Shown here: positions 8,106 through 15,974 of the stretch, piece after piece | Layout: the number at the start of each line of letters is the position of its first letter | Position numbering within the stretch: position 1 is the stretch's first letter | Assembly: GCF_004403395.1 (NCBI RefSeq) | Contig: NZ_SOGN01000035.1 | Coordinates: 344,036-408,035, forward strand | Reading direction: 5' to 3' | DNA length: 64,000 nucleotides | Source: Cryobacterium cheniae | GTDB taxonomy: Bacteria; Actinomycetota; Actinomycetes; Actinomycetales; Microbacteriaceae | Made by a program: the position numbers and the translations under genes | Notes under the pieces: model-generated | The model's database searches: none | Told to the model about the DNA's origin: nothing | What the model saw: the letters and a program-made list of their open reading frames with translations, nothing else

Positions 8106-9040
8106 TTGGCTTCCTTCCGCTGCGTGAACTTCAGGAACGTGAAGGAGAGGATGAACGTGGCCAGGGCCAGCACCACGGAGAACGCGGCGGCCAGGTTGAA
8201 GTTCGGGATCGACGAGGTGGAGTACACCGTCAGGTTCGGGGTGAACGTGCTGGTCACGGCCGAGCTGAAGCTGCGGAAGACCTGCGGTTCGGCGAGCAGC
8301 TGCAGGGTGCCGATGATCGAGAAGATCGCGGTCAGGATGATCGCCGGCATGATCAGCGGGATCTTGACCGACCAGGCGATGCGCAGCTGGCCGGCCCCGT
8401 CGAGGCGGGCGGCCTCGTAGAGCTCGCCCGGGATCGCCAGCAGCGCCGAGTAGATGATCAGCATGTTGTAGCCCACGAACACCCAGGTGACAACGTTGGC
8501 GATGGCCCAGAGCACCAGGTCGGCCGAGAGGAAGTTGATGCTCTCGGTGACGGCGCTGAACGGCGACAGGTTGGGTGAGTAGAGGTAGCCCCACATGATC
8601 GCGGCGATGACGCCCGGCACCGCGTAGGGAACGAAGAACGCCAGCCGGAAGAACTTCTTGCCGCGAACCAGCGGCGAGTCCAGCAGCAGTGCGAACAGCA
8701 GTGCGAGGCCGAGCATGATCGGAACCTGCACGGCGCCGAAGGTGAGCACCCGGCCGATCGACTGCCAGAACGGGCCGTTCTGGAAGACCAGGATGTACTG
8801 GGTCAGCCCACCGAAGACCTCGGTGGCCTGACCGAAGGTGCCCTCGCGCTCGATCACGAGCAGCGACTGGTAGATCGCGTAGCCGATCGGCACGAGGTAG
8901 AACAGGGCGAACAGGGTGCCGAACGGCAGCACGAACGCGAGGATCGCGCCTCTGTGCTGCACGCGGGGCCTGGCGGCGCGGGGCCTCTTCCGGGCAGCGT
9001 TGCCCGGGGCATCCGTCATGGGGACGGCTGGTGCGCTCAT
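8102..9040 (-). CDS. Carbohydrate ABC transporter permease (MalF type)
   Basis: A 312-residue permease with an Arg-rich N-terminal tail and a first helix 'AILAFVLPFGTLFALFYLVPIGYAIYQS'. The EAA motif is 'ELYEAARLDGAGQLRIAWSVKIPLIMPA'. ATG 9040 overlaps the GH42 stop by 4 nt (ATGA), and its own stop overlaps the next permease, so GH42, MalF and MalG are translationally coupled. It pairs with the MalG-type permease to import sugar presented by the binding lipoprotein. Confidence 0.93.
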   Translation of the reverse strand: MSAPAVPMTDAPGNAARKRPRAARPRVQHRGAILAFVLPFGTLFALFYLVPIGYAIYQSLLVIEREGTFGQATEVFGGLTQYILVFQNGPFWQSIGRVLTFGAVQVPIMLGLALLFALLLDSPLVRGKKFFRLAFFVPYAVPGVIAAIMWGYLYSPNLSPFSAVTESINFLSADLVLWAIANVVTWVFVGYNMLIIYSALLAIPGELYEAARLDGAGQLRIAWSVKIPLIMPAIILTAIFSIIGTLQLLAEPQVFRSFSSAVTSTFTPNLTVYSTSSIPNFNLAAAFSVVLALATFILSFTFLKFTQRKEAK

Positions 9041-11139
9041 GATGCGGGGTCCTCTCTAATCACGCGGACGGCTCCGGCCGGCACGCGCACAATTCGACCG
9101 ACGGGTTCGTCGGTGACGAGCTCGTGGCCGGCGGCCGCAAGCTCGACGTCGCCGTGACCGTGGTTGATGATGAACAGATAGCTGTGGGTGGCACCCACGC
9201 GGCGCACGACCTCGATGCTGTCGGCGCGCTCCGTGGTTGCGGCGCGTTCCGTGGCGTCCGTACGTTCCGGGGTTGTAATACGCTCCGGGCCGACGGCGGT
9301 GACGCGGGCCTCCTGGGCCACGGTGCGCACGAGGTCACGTAGGGCGCCGGCCTCCAGCGCGGTCGCGACGTACCAGGCGGTGCCGCGTTCGTGCAGGTTG
9401 CGGGTGATGGCGGGGATGCCGGGCAGGGGCCCGTCGAGGTAGCTGGCGAACACCTCGGCGGTGTCGACGCGCAGGCGTTCGCTCCACAGGCTCGCGGCGG
9501 CGCCGGAGTCGAGGGCGAGAAGATGGCCGGGCAGCAGCGGGGAGAATTCCTCCACCGTGATGCCGAGGATCTCGCGGAACGCGCCGGGGTAGCCGCCGGT
9601 GCGCACCCGGTCGTCTTCGTCGACGATGCCGCTGAAGAAGGTGATCAGGGCGTGGCCGCCGGCCGCGACGTAGGAGCCCAGGTTCTCTGCCTGCGCGTCC
9701 GAGACGAGGTAGAGATTCGGGACGACGACGAGGCGGTAGCCCGAGAGGTCGGCATCCGGGGAGACGATGTCGACGGTGACGCCGAGGTCGTGCAGGGCCG
9801 TGTACGCGGCGTGCACCTGGTCGAGGTAGCGCACCGCGTGGGAGGGACGGGATTCTCCGTCGCCGGCCCACCAGGATTCCCAGCTGAAGATGAGCGCGGC
9901 ATCCGCCACGACCCGGCTGCCGGTGACCTCGGCGAGCCGGTCGAGGGTCGCGCCCAGGGCCACGACCTCCCGCCAGAGCATGGTGTCGGTGCCGGCGTGG
10001 GGCACCAGTGCGGAGTGGAATTTCTCCGACCCCTGCAGGGAGGCGCGCCACTGGAAGAAGCAGATGCCGTCGGCGCCTCGGGCGACATGGGCGAGGGAGT
10101 TGCGGGTCATCTCGCCTGGCGCCTTGGCCAGGTTGTGCGGCTGCCAGTTGACCGCGCCGGCGGCCTGTTCCATCAGCAGCCAGGGCTCGCCCTGGGCGAG
10201 CCCGCGGGTGAGGTCGGCGGCGAAGGCGAGCTCAGTGGCCGGGTCGGCGAGGCGGTGGTCGAGGTAGTGGTCGTTGGCGACGATGTCCATGTCACCGGCC
10301 CAGGACCAGTAGTCGAGGTTGCGGATGTGCGCGGTGACCATGAAGTTGGTGGTCACGGCCACGTCCGAGTGGCGGCGCAACACCGCGACCTCCAACCGGT
10401 AGTAGTCGAGTAGCTCGCCGGAGCTGAACCGGTGGAAGTCGAGCACCTGGCCGGGGTTCTGGCTGGACAGGGTGAGCCGCGGGGTGAGGATCTCGGCCCA
10501 CTGGCCGTAGCGCTGGCTCCAGAACGAGGTGCCCCAGGCGGCGTTCAGGGCATCGATGGTTCCGTACCGCGCCTGCAGCCAGAGGCGGAACGCGGCCGCG
10601 GTGTCGTCGCAGTAGCAGAGCGCGTTGTGGCAGCCCAGCTCGTTGGACACATGCCAGAGGGCGATGGCCGGGTGGTGACCGTACCGCTTCGCCACCTGCT
10701 CGACCAGGGCGAGCGCGTGCTCGCGGAACACGGCCGAGCTCGGGCACCAGGCCTGACGGCCGCCCGGGAAGCGGGTGGTGCCGTCGTCGGTCACCGGAAG
10801 GATCTCCGGGTGGAGCGTGGTCAGCCACGGCGGCGGCGATGAGGTACCGGTGCCGAGGTTGACCCGGATGCCGTTGGCGTGCAGCAGCTCGATGATCGTG
10901 TCGAGGGTGGCGAAGTCGTACTCGCCCGGCCGCGGCTCGAGGTGCGACCAGCCGAAGATGTTGATGGCGACGAGATCGACGCCGGCCTCCCGCATGAGGC
11001 GCACGTCTTCGGTCCAGACGTCGGGACCCCACTGCTCGGGGTTGTAGTCGCAGCCGTAGGCGATGCCCTCGTGCACGAACGGGGTGGCCGTGGCCGTGGC
11101 CGAGGCCTTCCCGTCCGAAGTGGCTGCTCGCGAATTCAT
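9037..11139 (-). CDS. Beta-galactosidase, GH42
   Basis: A 700-residue GH42 beta-galactosidase and first gene of the galactoside operon. It opens with 'GIAYGCDYNPEQW', the family signature. The acid/base Glu is Glu167 in 'LWHVSNELGCH', followed by the Cys cluster 'CHNALCYC' that binds zinc in many GH42 enzymes. The nucleophile Glu is in 'SLQGSEKFHSA'. A trimerisation domain and C-terminal beta domain follow. ATG 11139 was chosen because agggag lies 6-7 nt upstream; the longer frame would run through the operator region. No signal peptide is present, so hydrolysis is intracellular after import. A Thr/Glu/Arg-rich repetitive stretch near the C-terminus (about 9215-9295) looks like a slippage expansion. 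Confidence 0.94.
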   Translation of the reverse strand: MNSRAATSDGKASATATATPFVHEGIAYGCDYNPEQWGPDVWTEDVRLMREAGVDLVAINIFGWSHLEPRPGEYDFATLDTIIELLHANGIRVNLGTGTSSPPPWLTTLHPEILPVTDDGTTRFPGGRQAWCPSSAVFREHALALVEQVAKRYGHHPAIALWHVSNELGCHNALCYCDDTAAAFRLWLQARYGTIDALNAAWGTSFWSQRYGQWAEILTPRLTLSSQNPGQVLDFHRFSSGELLDYYRLEVAVLRRHSDVAVTTNFMVTAHIRNLDYWSWAGDMDIVANDHYLDHRLADPATELAFAADLTRGLAQGEPWLLMEQAAGAVNWQPHNLAKAPGEMTRNSLAHVARGADGICFFQWRASLQGSEKFHSALVPHAGTDTMLWREVVALGATLDRLAEVTGSRVVADAALIFSWESWWAGDGESRPSHAVRYLDQVHAAYTALHDLGVTVDIVSPDADLSGYRLVVVPNLYLVSDAQAENLGSYVAAGGHALITFFSGIVDEDDRVRTGGYPGAFREILGITVEEFSPLLPGHLLALDSGAAASLWSERLRVDTAEVFASYLDGPLPGIPAITRNLHERGTAWYVATALEAGALRDLVRTVAQEARVTAVGPERITTPERTDATERAATTERADSIEVVRRVGATHSYLFIINHGHGDVELAAAGHELVTDEPVGRIVRVPAGAVRVIREDPAS

Positions 11140-11200
11140 GTGCTCCCTGACTGTGGCTTCCCGGTTCCGCTGCACTGCGGCAACCGGGATGTCGACGACT

Positions 11201-11216
11201 CTGTGAACGTGCACAG
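11201..11216. promoter_or_regulatory. LacI-type operator 1 of the galactoside operon
   Basis: The near-perfect palindrome ctgtgaacgtgcacag has a central CG, the standard geometry of LacI-family operators, and symmetry extends outward to gact...agtc. It lies 62 bp upstream of the GH42 start, between GH42 and the divergent lacI-type gene. Confidence 0.75.
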
Positions 11217-11246
11217 AGTCGAGAGCAAAACTCACCGTCGGGTTTT

Positions 11247-11262
11247 CTGTGAACGTACACAG
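11247..11262. promoter_or_regulatory. LacI-type operator 2 of the galactoside operon
   Basis: A second copy, ctgtgaacgtacacag, differs from operator 1 at one position. Its centre is 46 bp from the first, and it lies between the first operator and the regulator start. Two half-conserved copies in one divergent intergenic region point to binding by the neighbouring LacI protein and to autoregulation. Confidence 0.75.
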
Positions 11263-11325
11263 AGTAGGTAGCTTTCGGCGGCCGTGTCAAGCGCGGAGTC
11301 TGTTCGGGAGCGTTACAGTTATCAA

Positions 11326-12348
11326 ATGGTGACCATCCCGTCTCGACGCAAACGTGCGACGATCCACGACGTCGCCGTCGAAGCCGGCGTGTCCCGCGGC
11401 ACGGTCAGCCGGGTCGTGAACGACGAGCCCTACGTCTCGGCGACGGCCCGCATCGCCATCGAGGCCGCCATCGAGAAGGTCGGCTACGTGCCGAACAATG
11501 CCGCCCGCAGCCTGGTCATGCAGCGCTCGGAGGCCGTCGGTTTCATCGTGCACGAGCCGCACTCCCTGTTCCTGGACGACCCCAACATCGGCGGTATCCT
11601 GCTCGGCGCCAACACCGTGCTCTCCCGCGCCGACTACCAGATGGTCAGCCTCGTCATCGACTCCCAGCGCGACACCGACCGCGTCGCCCGCTACCTCAGC
11701 GGCGGCTTCGTCGACGGGGTCATCATCGTCTCCGCCCGGCAGGAAGACCCGATCATCCGCGTGATCGAGAAGCTCCGCCTTCCGGCCGCCTTCGTCGGAC
11801 ATCCGCCCGATCTGCGCCAGCTTCCCTTCGTGGGCATCGACAACCGGGCCTCGGCCCGCGCCATCACGGAACGCCTGATGCAGACCGGCCGCAAGCGCAT
11901 CGGAATGGTCGCGGCCGCCCTCGACCGCGATTCCGGCGCCGACCGCCTGGCCGGCTTCACGGATGCCCTCGGCGACCGCTTCGACCCGGCCCTGGTCGCC
12001 CGAGTGCCGCTCTACACGTTCACCGACGGGGCCATGGGCATGCGCGAGCTGCTCGACCGCGACCCGCTGATCGATGGTGTGTTCGCCGCCTCCGACGCGG
12101 TCGCGGCCGGAGCCCTGGAGGCTCTCCGCGAGGCCGGGCGCAGCGTGCCCGGCGACGTCGGCATCGTCGGCTTCGACGACAGCTCCTGGGCGCTCCGCAC
12201 CCAGCCGCACCTGTCCACCGTCCACCAGCCGGCCTTCGGCCTCGGCGCGGCGGCGGCGCAGTGCGTGCTCGGCCAGCTGCGCGGCGAGGAGCAGCCGGCC
12301 GGCGGCATCCTGCTGGAGTCCCCGATCGTCTGGCGCGACTCCGCCTGA
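11326..12348 (+). CDS. LacI family transcriptional regulator of the galactoside operon
   Basis: A 340-residue LacI/GalR repressor. The helix-turn-helix and hinge are 'ATIHDVAVEAGVSRGTVSRVVND...YVPNNAARSLV', followed by a periplasmic-binding-protein-like effector domain with 'GIVGFDDSSWALRTQPHLSTVHQP'. ATG 11326 places the helix-turn-helix about 10 residues in, as usual; an upstream start at 11284 would add an atypical tail. It is transcribed away from the GH42 operon, and two matching palindromes lie between them. Repression relieved by a galactose-containing sugar is the likely mode. The effector is inferred. Confidence 0.93.
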   Translation: MVTIPSRRKRATIHDVAVEAGVSRGTVSRVVNDEPYVSATARIAIEAAIEKVGYVPNNAARSLVMQRSEAVGFIVHEPHSLFLDDPNIGGILLGANTVLSRADYQMVSLVIDSQRDTDRVARYLSGGFVDGVIIVSARQEDPIIRVIEKLRLPAAFVGHPPDLRQLPFVGIDNRASARAITERLMQTGRKRIGMVAAALDRDSGADRLAGFTDALGDRFDPALVARVPLYTFTDGAMGMRELLDRDPLIDGVFAASDAVAAGALEALREAGRSVPGDVGIVGFDDSSWALRTQPHLSTVHQPAFGLGAAAAQCVLGQLRGEEQPAGGILLESPIVWRDSA

Positions 12349-12381
12349 GCGGGATGGCCGGGTGCGAGGCACACTGGACAC

Positions 12382-12651
12382 ATGGTTCGCAAACGGGCGG
12401 TCGTGCGCGGGATGGTGCAGGGCGTGGGGTTTCGCTACTACACCCAAACCGAGGCGCGCCGCCTCGGCCTTGCGGGGTTCGTGCTCAACCGCACGGACGG
12501 CACGGTGGAGGCCGAGTTGGAGGGCGACGCGGCATCCGTTTGGGTGATGTTGGCGTGGCTGCAGCACGGCCCGCCGTCGGCTCACGTGGAGGCGGTCGAT
12601 GTCGCCACCATTCCGCCACTCGGCGAGACCGGGTTCCGGATCGACTTCTGA
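12382..12651 (+). CDS. acyP: Acylphosphatase
   Basis: An 89-residue acylphosphatase, which hydrolyses carboxyl-phosphate bonds such as acetyl phosphate or 1,3-bisphosphoglycerate. The signature 'VRGMVQGVGFRYYTQTEARRLGLAGFVLNRTDGTVEAELEG' contains the phosphate-loop Arg and catalytic Asn of the family. Length is typical. It is a stand-alone cytoplasmic gene 33 nt after the LacI gene and probably a separate transcription unit. Confidence 0.95.
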   Translation: MVRKRAVVRGMVQGVGFRYYTQTEARRLGLAGFVLNRTDGTVEAELEGDAASVWVMLAWLQHGPPSAHVEAVDVATIPPLGETGFRIDF

Positions 12652-12711
12652 GCAGCGTCCGGTCGATGCCGGAGCCAGCGGGAATCCGACCGGCTGGCGT
12701 AGCGTGGGTGC

Positions 12712-13494
12712 ATGTGCGCGCGAGCAGCCGATCCCGCTCGGACGGAAAGAACGGAACGCGTCCTCGCGGCGGCGACGGGATCGGACCTTCGCGCACTCCC
12801 CCCGGCCGCCGCCCGCCCGGCCCTCACCCGAGACCCGCGGCCGTTCCCCGTGCAGAGCGTGCGCCGCGGATTCGGGATCGGCCGCCTGCTGCTCGCCGCC
12901 CTGGGCGTGGTGGCCCTGCTCGGCTACTTCGACTACGTGCTCGGCTTCGCCACCTTCCAGATCTACAACTACTTCAGCTACTTCACCGTGCAAAGCGGCC
13001 TGGCCGCGGTCGTCGCCTTCATCGCCACCGCGATCGCCGCGTTCCGGTCTCCGACCGACCCACCCTGGCTGGACTGGCTCCGGCTGCTGGTGACGACCTA
13101 CATCATCGTCTCGGGCATCGTGTTCCTGACCATCGTCATCCAGTCCTCCTCGCTGGATTACACGATCGAGGTGCCCTGGTCGAGCCAGCTGCTGCACTTC
13201 TGGATCCCGTCGATCGCGCTCCTCGACTGGCTGACGGATGCCGGCAAGGCCCGCCTGCCCTGGAAAATCCTGGTCTGGGTTCTTGTGGCGCCCTCGATCT
13301 GGGGCGTTTTCACGCTCATCCGCGGGTCGATCGTGGGCTGGTACCCGTATTTCTTCCTCGACCCGGTACAGGTGCGCGGACCGCTCGAGACGGCGATCTA
13401 CTGCCTGGTCGCACTGCTGCTCTTCACCGGGATCGCGGCCGTTCTCACTGCCACCTCGCGGCTGCCCCAGCGGCGCGGGTTCACAGCGGCGTGA
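12712..13494 (+). CDS. Pr6Pr family membrane protein
   Basis: A 260-residue integral membrane protein with about six helices. 'YFSYFTVQSGLAAVV', 'IIVSGIVFLTIVI', 'HFWIPSIALLDWLTD' and 'WYPYFFLDP' are the hallmarks of the Pr6Pr/FAR-17a-like family, which keeps a conserved His in 'LLHFWIP' and an 'NYFSYFT' motif. The function in bacteria is not known. ATG 12712 adds about 50 residues before the first helix; a start near residue 47 is possible. Its 3' end overlaps the convergent small Cys-rich gene by 14 nt. Confidence 0.8.
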   Translation: MCARAADPARTERTERVLAAATGSDLRALPPAAARPALTRDPRPFPVQSVRRGFGIGRLLLAALGVVALLGYFDYVLGFATFQIYNYFSYFTVQSGLAAVVAFIATAIAAFRSPTDPPWLDWLRLLVTTYIIVSGIVFLTIVIQSSSLDYTIEVPWSSQLLHFWIPSIALLDWLTDAGKARLPWKILVWVLVAPSIWGVFTLIRGSIVGWYPYFFLDPVQVRGPLETAIYCLVALLLFTGIAAVLTATSRLPQRRGFTAA

Positions 13495-13762
13495 AAGTGT
13501 ATTCGCTGGTGAGGTGCTCACCCTGGCAGGCGCCGCAGTACAGCACGCCGGATGCCTGCATCGCGAGAACACGGGGCGTGCACTGCACGACCTTGGGTCC
13601 GCAGCAGGGCGAAACCACCATGTAGGAGCCGGGGGCAGCAGGAGAGTGCCCGCTCAGGCCGCGAATGTGGTGGGTGCCCTCGCAGGGCAGTTCAGGGTCG
13701 AAGTCCAGAAGGACGAACGATTCGAGGTCGATGTCGAGATCGAGATCGAGCAGGGTATCCAT
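13481..13762 (-). CDS. Small Cys-rich protein, unknown function
   Basis: A 93-residue protein with an acidic N-terminus (M-D-T-L-L followed by alternating Asp/Leu) and a Cys-rich C-terminal half: 'LPCEG', 'SPCCGPKVVQC' and 'LYCGACQGEH'. Two spaced Cys pairs plus nearby His suggest a zinc ribbon or other metal site. I do not recognise a named family. ATG 13762 is preferred because the conserved-looking part starts there; a longer version to 13888 is possible but low in quality. It converges on and overlaps the Pr6Pr gene by 14 nt. Confidence 0.65.
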   Translation of the reverse strand: MDTLLDLDLDIDLESFVLLDFDPELPCEGTHHIRGLSGHSPAAPGSYMVVSPCCGPKVVQCTPRVLAMQASGVLYCGACQGEHLTSEYTFTPL

Positions 13763-14106
13763 GGAAAGCACAGCAATCACGCGGTCAAACAGAAGTGTGG
13801 AGCAGTCGCGGGCGGTCGTGGTGCATCTCAGTGGCGACCGCACTGGATGGTCGGCGGAACGTGACCGGTCGGGACCGGCGGTATTCACCCTGCTGAAATC
13901 CGTCGGCCAGTCCAGTCAGGGTAACGACTGGACCTCTGGGCGCTGCACCACAATGGGCTGCACCTGCATGAAAACATGCCCCGAATGGGGGTCAAGATTC
14001 ATCGACTGGACGTTGGCAGGATCATACACCACGAATCTCAAGACTTCCAAGGGTTGACATTTGGCGAGGCGCTGGTCAGCACTTTTGGTGACGGGGTGGC
14101 GTGCCC
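13763..14106. other. Intergenic region upstream of the Cys-rich gene
   Basis: This 344-bp stretch is lower in GC than its surroundings and has no convincing gene. It contains an 8-bp hairpin (gtccagtc 13910-13917 with gactggac 13926-13933) and the short palindrome gcatgaaaacatgc near 13967-13980. On the minus strand a ttgacc box near 13990 could be part of the promoter of the Cys-rich gene. Confidence 0.5.
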
Positions 14107-15558
14107 CTACTCCGGGGCCGGGGTGGCGGTCGGCCCGGCGGAGTAGAACGGCTCGAGGCTGCTCAGGGCGGCGGCCAGGAACTCGTCATCGTCGACCTCC
14201 GCGAGTCGCAAAGCGGTTTCCGCGGCGACCAGGCCCACCAACACCGGTTCGCCGGTGAGCGGGACCATATTGATCCAGATCCGGAAGTCGTCGTCGCCGC
14301 CGACCGTGGACCAGAGCGGGGCATCCGTGTCCCAGAACGGCTCGTCGAACTGCAGCCAGACCTTGTCGAGCGTGCCCACGCCGAGGGCGGCGATGGCGCC
14401 ACGGTGGGCGAAGGGCAGTGGCGGGTCGAACTCCATGACCTTGGTTTTCAGCACACCCAGCGGCACGGTGACGATGACCCGGGCGGCGGACAGGGACTCG
14501 CCGTTGCCGAGCCGCAGGCTGGCGCCGGAGTCGCTGTAGGCGATCCGGGTGACCACGCTCGACGCGAGCACGTCGATGCCCTCGCTGAGGTCGGTGAGCA
14601 GGGTGGCGAAGCCACCCAGCACGATGCGGTCCTCGCCGGGGTCGGCGCCCGCGCCCGCGTCGGCGCCGGCTTCCGAATACCAGGAGGACTGCTCGGCGAC
14701 GGGGGCACCGGCCTCTGGATCGAGCACCACCGTGATCTGGTAATCGAGCCAGTCGGCGTCGGAGAGGCCCGTGTCGGCATCCGTGGTCGAGAGCTTGGAA
14801 GCCCCCGAATCGGCGAGGGCCTGCGCGATGGAGACGTCGGCGGGTTGCTCGGCGGCCCAGGCCAGCGCCGTGGCGACGGCCTCGGCGCCGGTGCCCGGCA
14901 CCTCCACGACGACGCCGGCGGCGGTGCGGGCCTCGGGCACATTCGAGAAGGGGGCCGTGGCGACGCCGCGGTCGGTGAGATCCTCGTCGAGGGAAGTCCG
15001 CCCGGTGCGGCGCACGAAGGCCGCGCCGAGCTCGACCGGGAACGGCCAGTCCTTGTCGGTGACGGTGTCGATGCGACCGCCGATGCGGTCGCGGGCCTCG
15101 ACCACGACCACGTCGTAGCCGGCGTCCTCCAGGTCACGGGCGGCGGAGAGGCCGGCGATTCCGGCACCGATCACGGCGATGCGCTCCCCCGGGGAGGCGG
15201 CCCTGACGACATCGCGGGCGGCGCGTTGCCCGGAGTCGCGGGCGCCCTGCACGGTGCCGAATGCGTCGGAGGAGGTGGCCTCTCCGGCGAAGAACACGCG
15301 GTCGTCCACGGGCTGTCCGAGCGCGGCGCGCTGCTCGGGCGTGGCACCGACCGCGGGGAAGCTGAAGGAGCCGCGGGCGAACGGGTCGGCCGACCAGGAC
15401 GTACGACGCATGGCCGCCGGCTTCGGCACCAGCGAGGGTGTCGCGGTCGGTGTGGGCGAGACGGATGCCGTGGGCCGGGGAGTCGGCGCCACGCACGCGG
15501 TGAGCGCGACAAGGCTCAGGCCGGAGACCGAGCCGAGCAGAAAGGTTCGTCGCTTCAT
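14107..15558 (-). CDS. Exported flavin amine oxidase with circularly permuted domain order
   Basis: A 483-residue FAD amine oxidase-family protein. Residues 1-22 combine a twin-Arg-like start (K-R-R-T-F-L-L-G) with lipobox L-T-A-C, followed by a Pro/Thr linker to about residue 50. Residues 55-117 read 'WSADPFARGSFSFPAVG', then 'DDRVFFAGEATSSDAFGTVQGA' and 'SGQRAA', which in normal family members is the extreme C-terminal FAD-binding segment. Only afterwards comes the Rossmann motif 'IAVIGAGIAGLSAARDLE' (128-144) with 'VVVEARDRIGGR'. The protein ends after 'GTLDKVWLQFDEPFW' and 'LTGEPVLVGLVAAETAL', exactly where the displaced segment would normally follow, plus another Pro/Thr tail. The order is therefore a circular permutation in one uninterrupted frame. 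Substrate is unknown. The protein should sit on the outer membrane face if lipidated. Confidence 0.88.
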   Translation of the reverse strand: MKRRTFLLGSVSGLSLVALTACVAPTPRPTASVSPTPTATPSLVPKPAAMRRTSWSADPFARGSFSFPAVGATPEQRAALGQPVDDRVFFAGEATSSDAFGTVQGARDSGQRAARDVVRAASPGERIAVIGAGIAGLSAARDLEDAGYDVVVVEARDRIGGRIDTVTDKDWPFPVELGAAFVRRTGRTSLDEDLTDRGVATAPFSNVPEARTAAGVVVEVPGTGAEAVATALAWAAEQPADVSIAQALADSGASKLSTTDADTGLSDADWLDYQITVVLDPEAGAPVAEQSSWYSEAGADAGAGADPGEDRIVLGGFATLLTDLSEGIDVLASSVVTRIAYSDSGASLRLGNGESLSAARVIVTVPLGVLKTKVMEFDPPLPFAHRGAIAALGVGTLDKVWLQFDEPFWDTDAPLWSTVGGDDDFRIWINMVPLTGEPVLVGLVAAETALRLAEVDDDEFLAAALSSLEPFYSAGPTATPAPE

Positions 15559-15697
15559 CGCTGTGTCCGCGGCACGGGTGGCGCCGACGTTCTCCTCTCC
15601 GAGCGGGCCGGGCAGTACGTCCAAGCTACCTCAGAGCCGGGTGAAGTGGCTGGTCGGAGTGGGTGGCGCACACGCACGCAACTTCTGAAGATTCTGG

Positions 15698-15736
15698 CGA
15701 CACGCGGCATCCGCCGCCCCGAAATGCGGCGTGTCG
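15698..15736. repeat. Imperfect inverted repeat (13-bp arms)
   Basis: cgacacgcggcat (15698-15710) pairs with atgcggcgtgtcg (15724-15736) with one mismatch around a 13-nt loop. Partial pairing extends further outward. It lies about 140 bp upstream of the amine oxidase start. Confidence 0.75.
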
Positions 15737-15786
15737 CGAAAATCTCCGGGTCTGCGTTCGCCCGCGGCGCGGCGGCGGGCGAACCA

Positions 15787-15847
15787 GCGGTCGCGGCTTT
15801 GTCCTGCGCGCGGTCGCGGCATCGTCCTGCGCGCGGTCGCGGCTCTT
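15787..15847. repeat. 23-bp tandem repeat, 2.6 copies
   Basis: Units at 15787-15809 and 15810-15832 begin gcggtcgcgg and end gtcctgcgc, differing only at two internal bases. A third partial unit (15833-15847) runs up to the left end of the 94-bp element. Confidence 0.8.
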
Positions 15848-15850
15848 TGA

Positions 15851-15944
15851 TGCATAACTCCTGCAATTCGTCCTCCCGATGAAAAACCGGCCCGGAATCA
15901 CGCGGGAGTCTGAAAGCACCGGCCGGAATTGCAGGAGTTATGCA
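15851..15944. repeat. 94-bp inverted-repeat element, copy 1
   Basis: The left arm tgcataactcctgcaattc (15851-15869) and right arm gaattgcaggagttatgca (15926-15944) are perfect 19-bp inverted repeats. The 56-bp interior starts gtcctcccg. Two further copies of the same length are at 17844 and 25721. The interior is similar to copy 2 in reverse orientation. It has no coding capacity, so it is MITE- or REP-like. Confidence 0.9.
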
Positions 15945-15974
15945 CGTGAGCGGCGGCTGGTAGCGAAACAGGCG

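Larger units (their letters stand above)
15559..15974. other. Intergenic region with hairpin, 23-bp repeats and a 94-bp element
   Basis: This 416-bp gap between two minus-strand genes has no credible gene. It holds a long imperfect hairpin (15698-15736), a 23-bp tandem repeat (15787-15847) and the first 94-bp inverted-repeat element (15851-15944). The promoter of the amine oxidase gene should lie at the left edge, but no clear box is seen. Confidence 0.6.
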
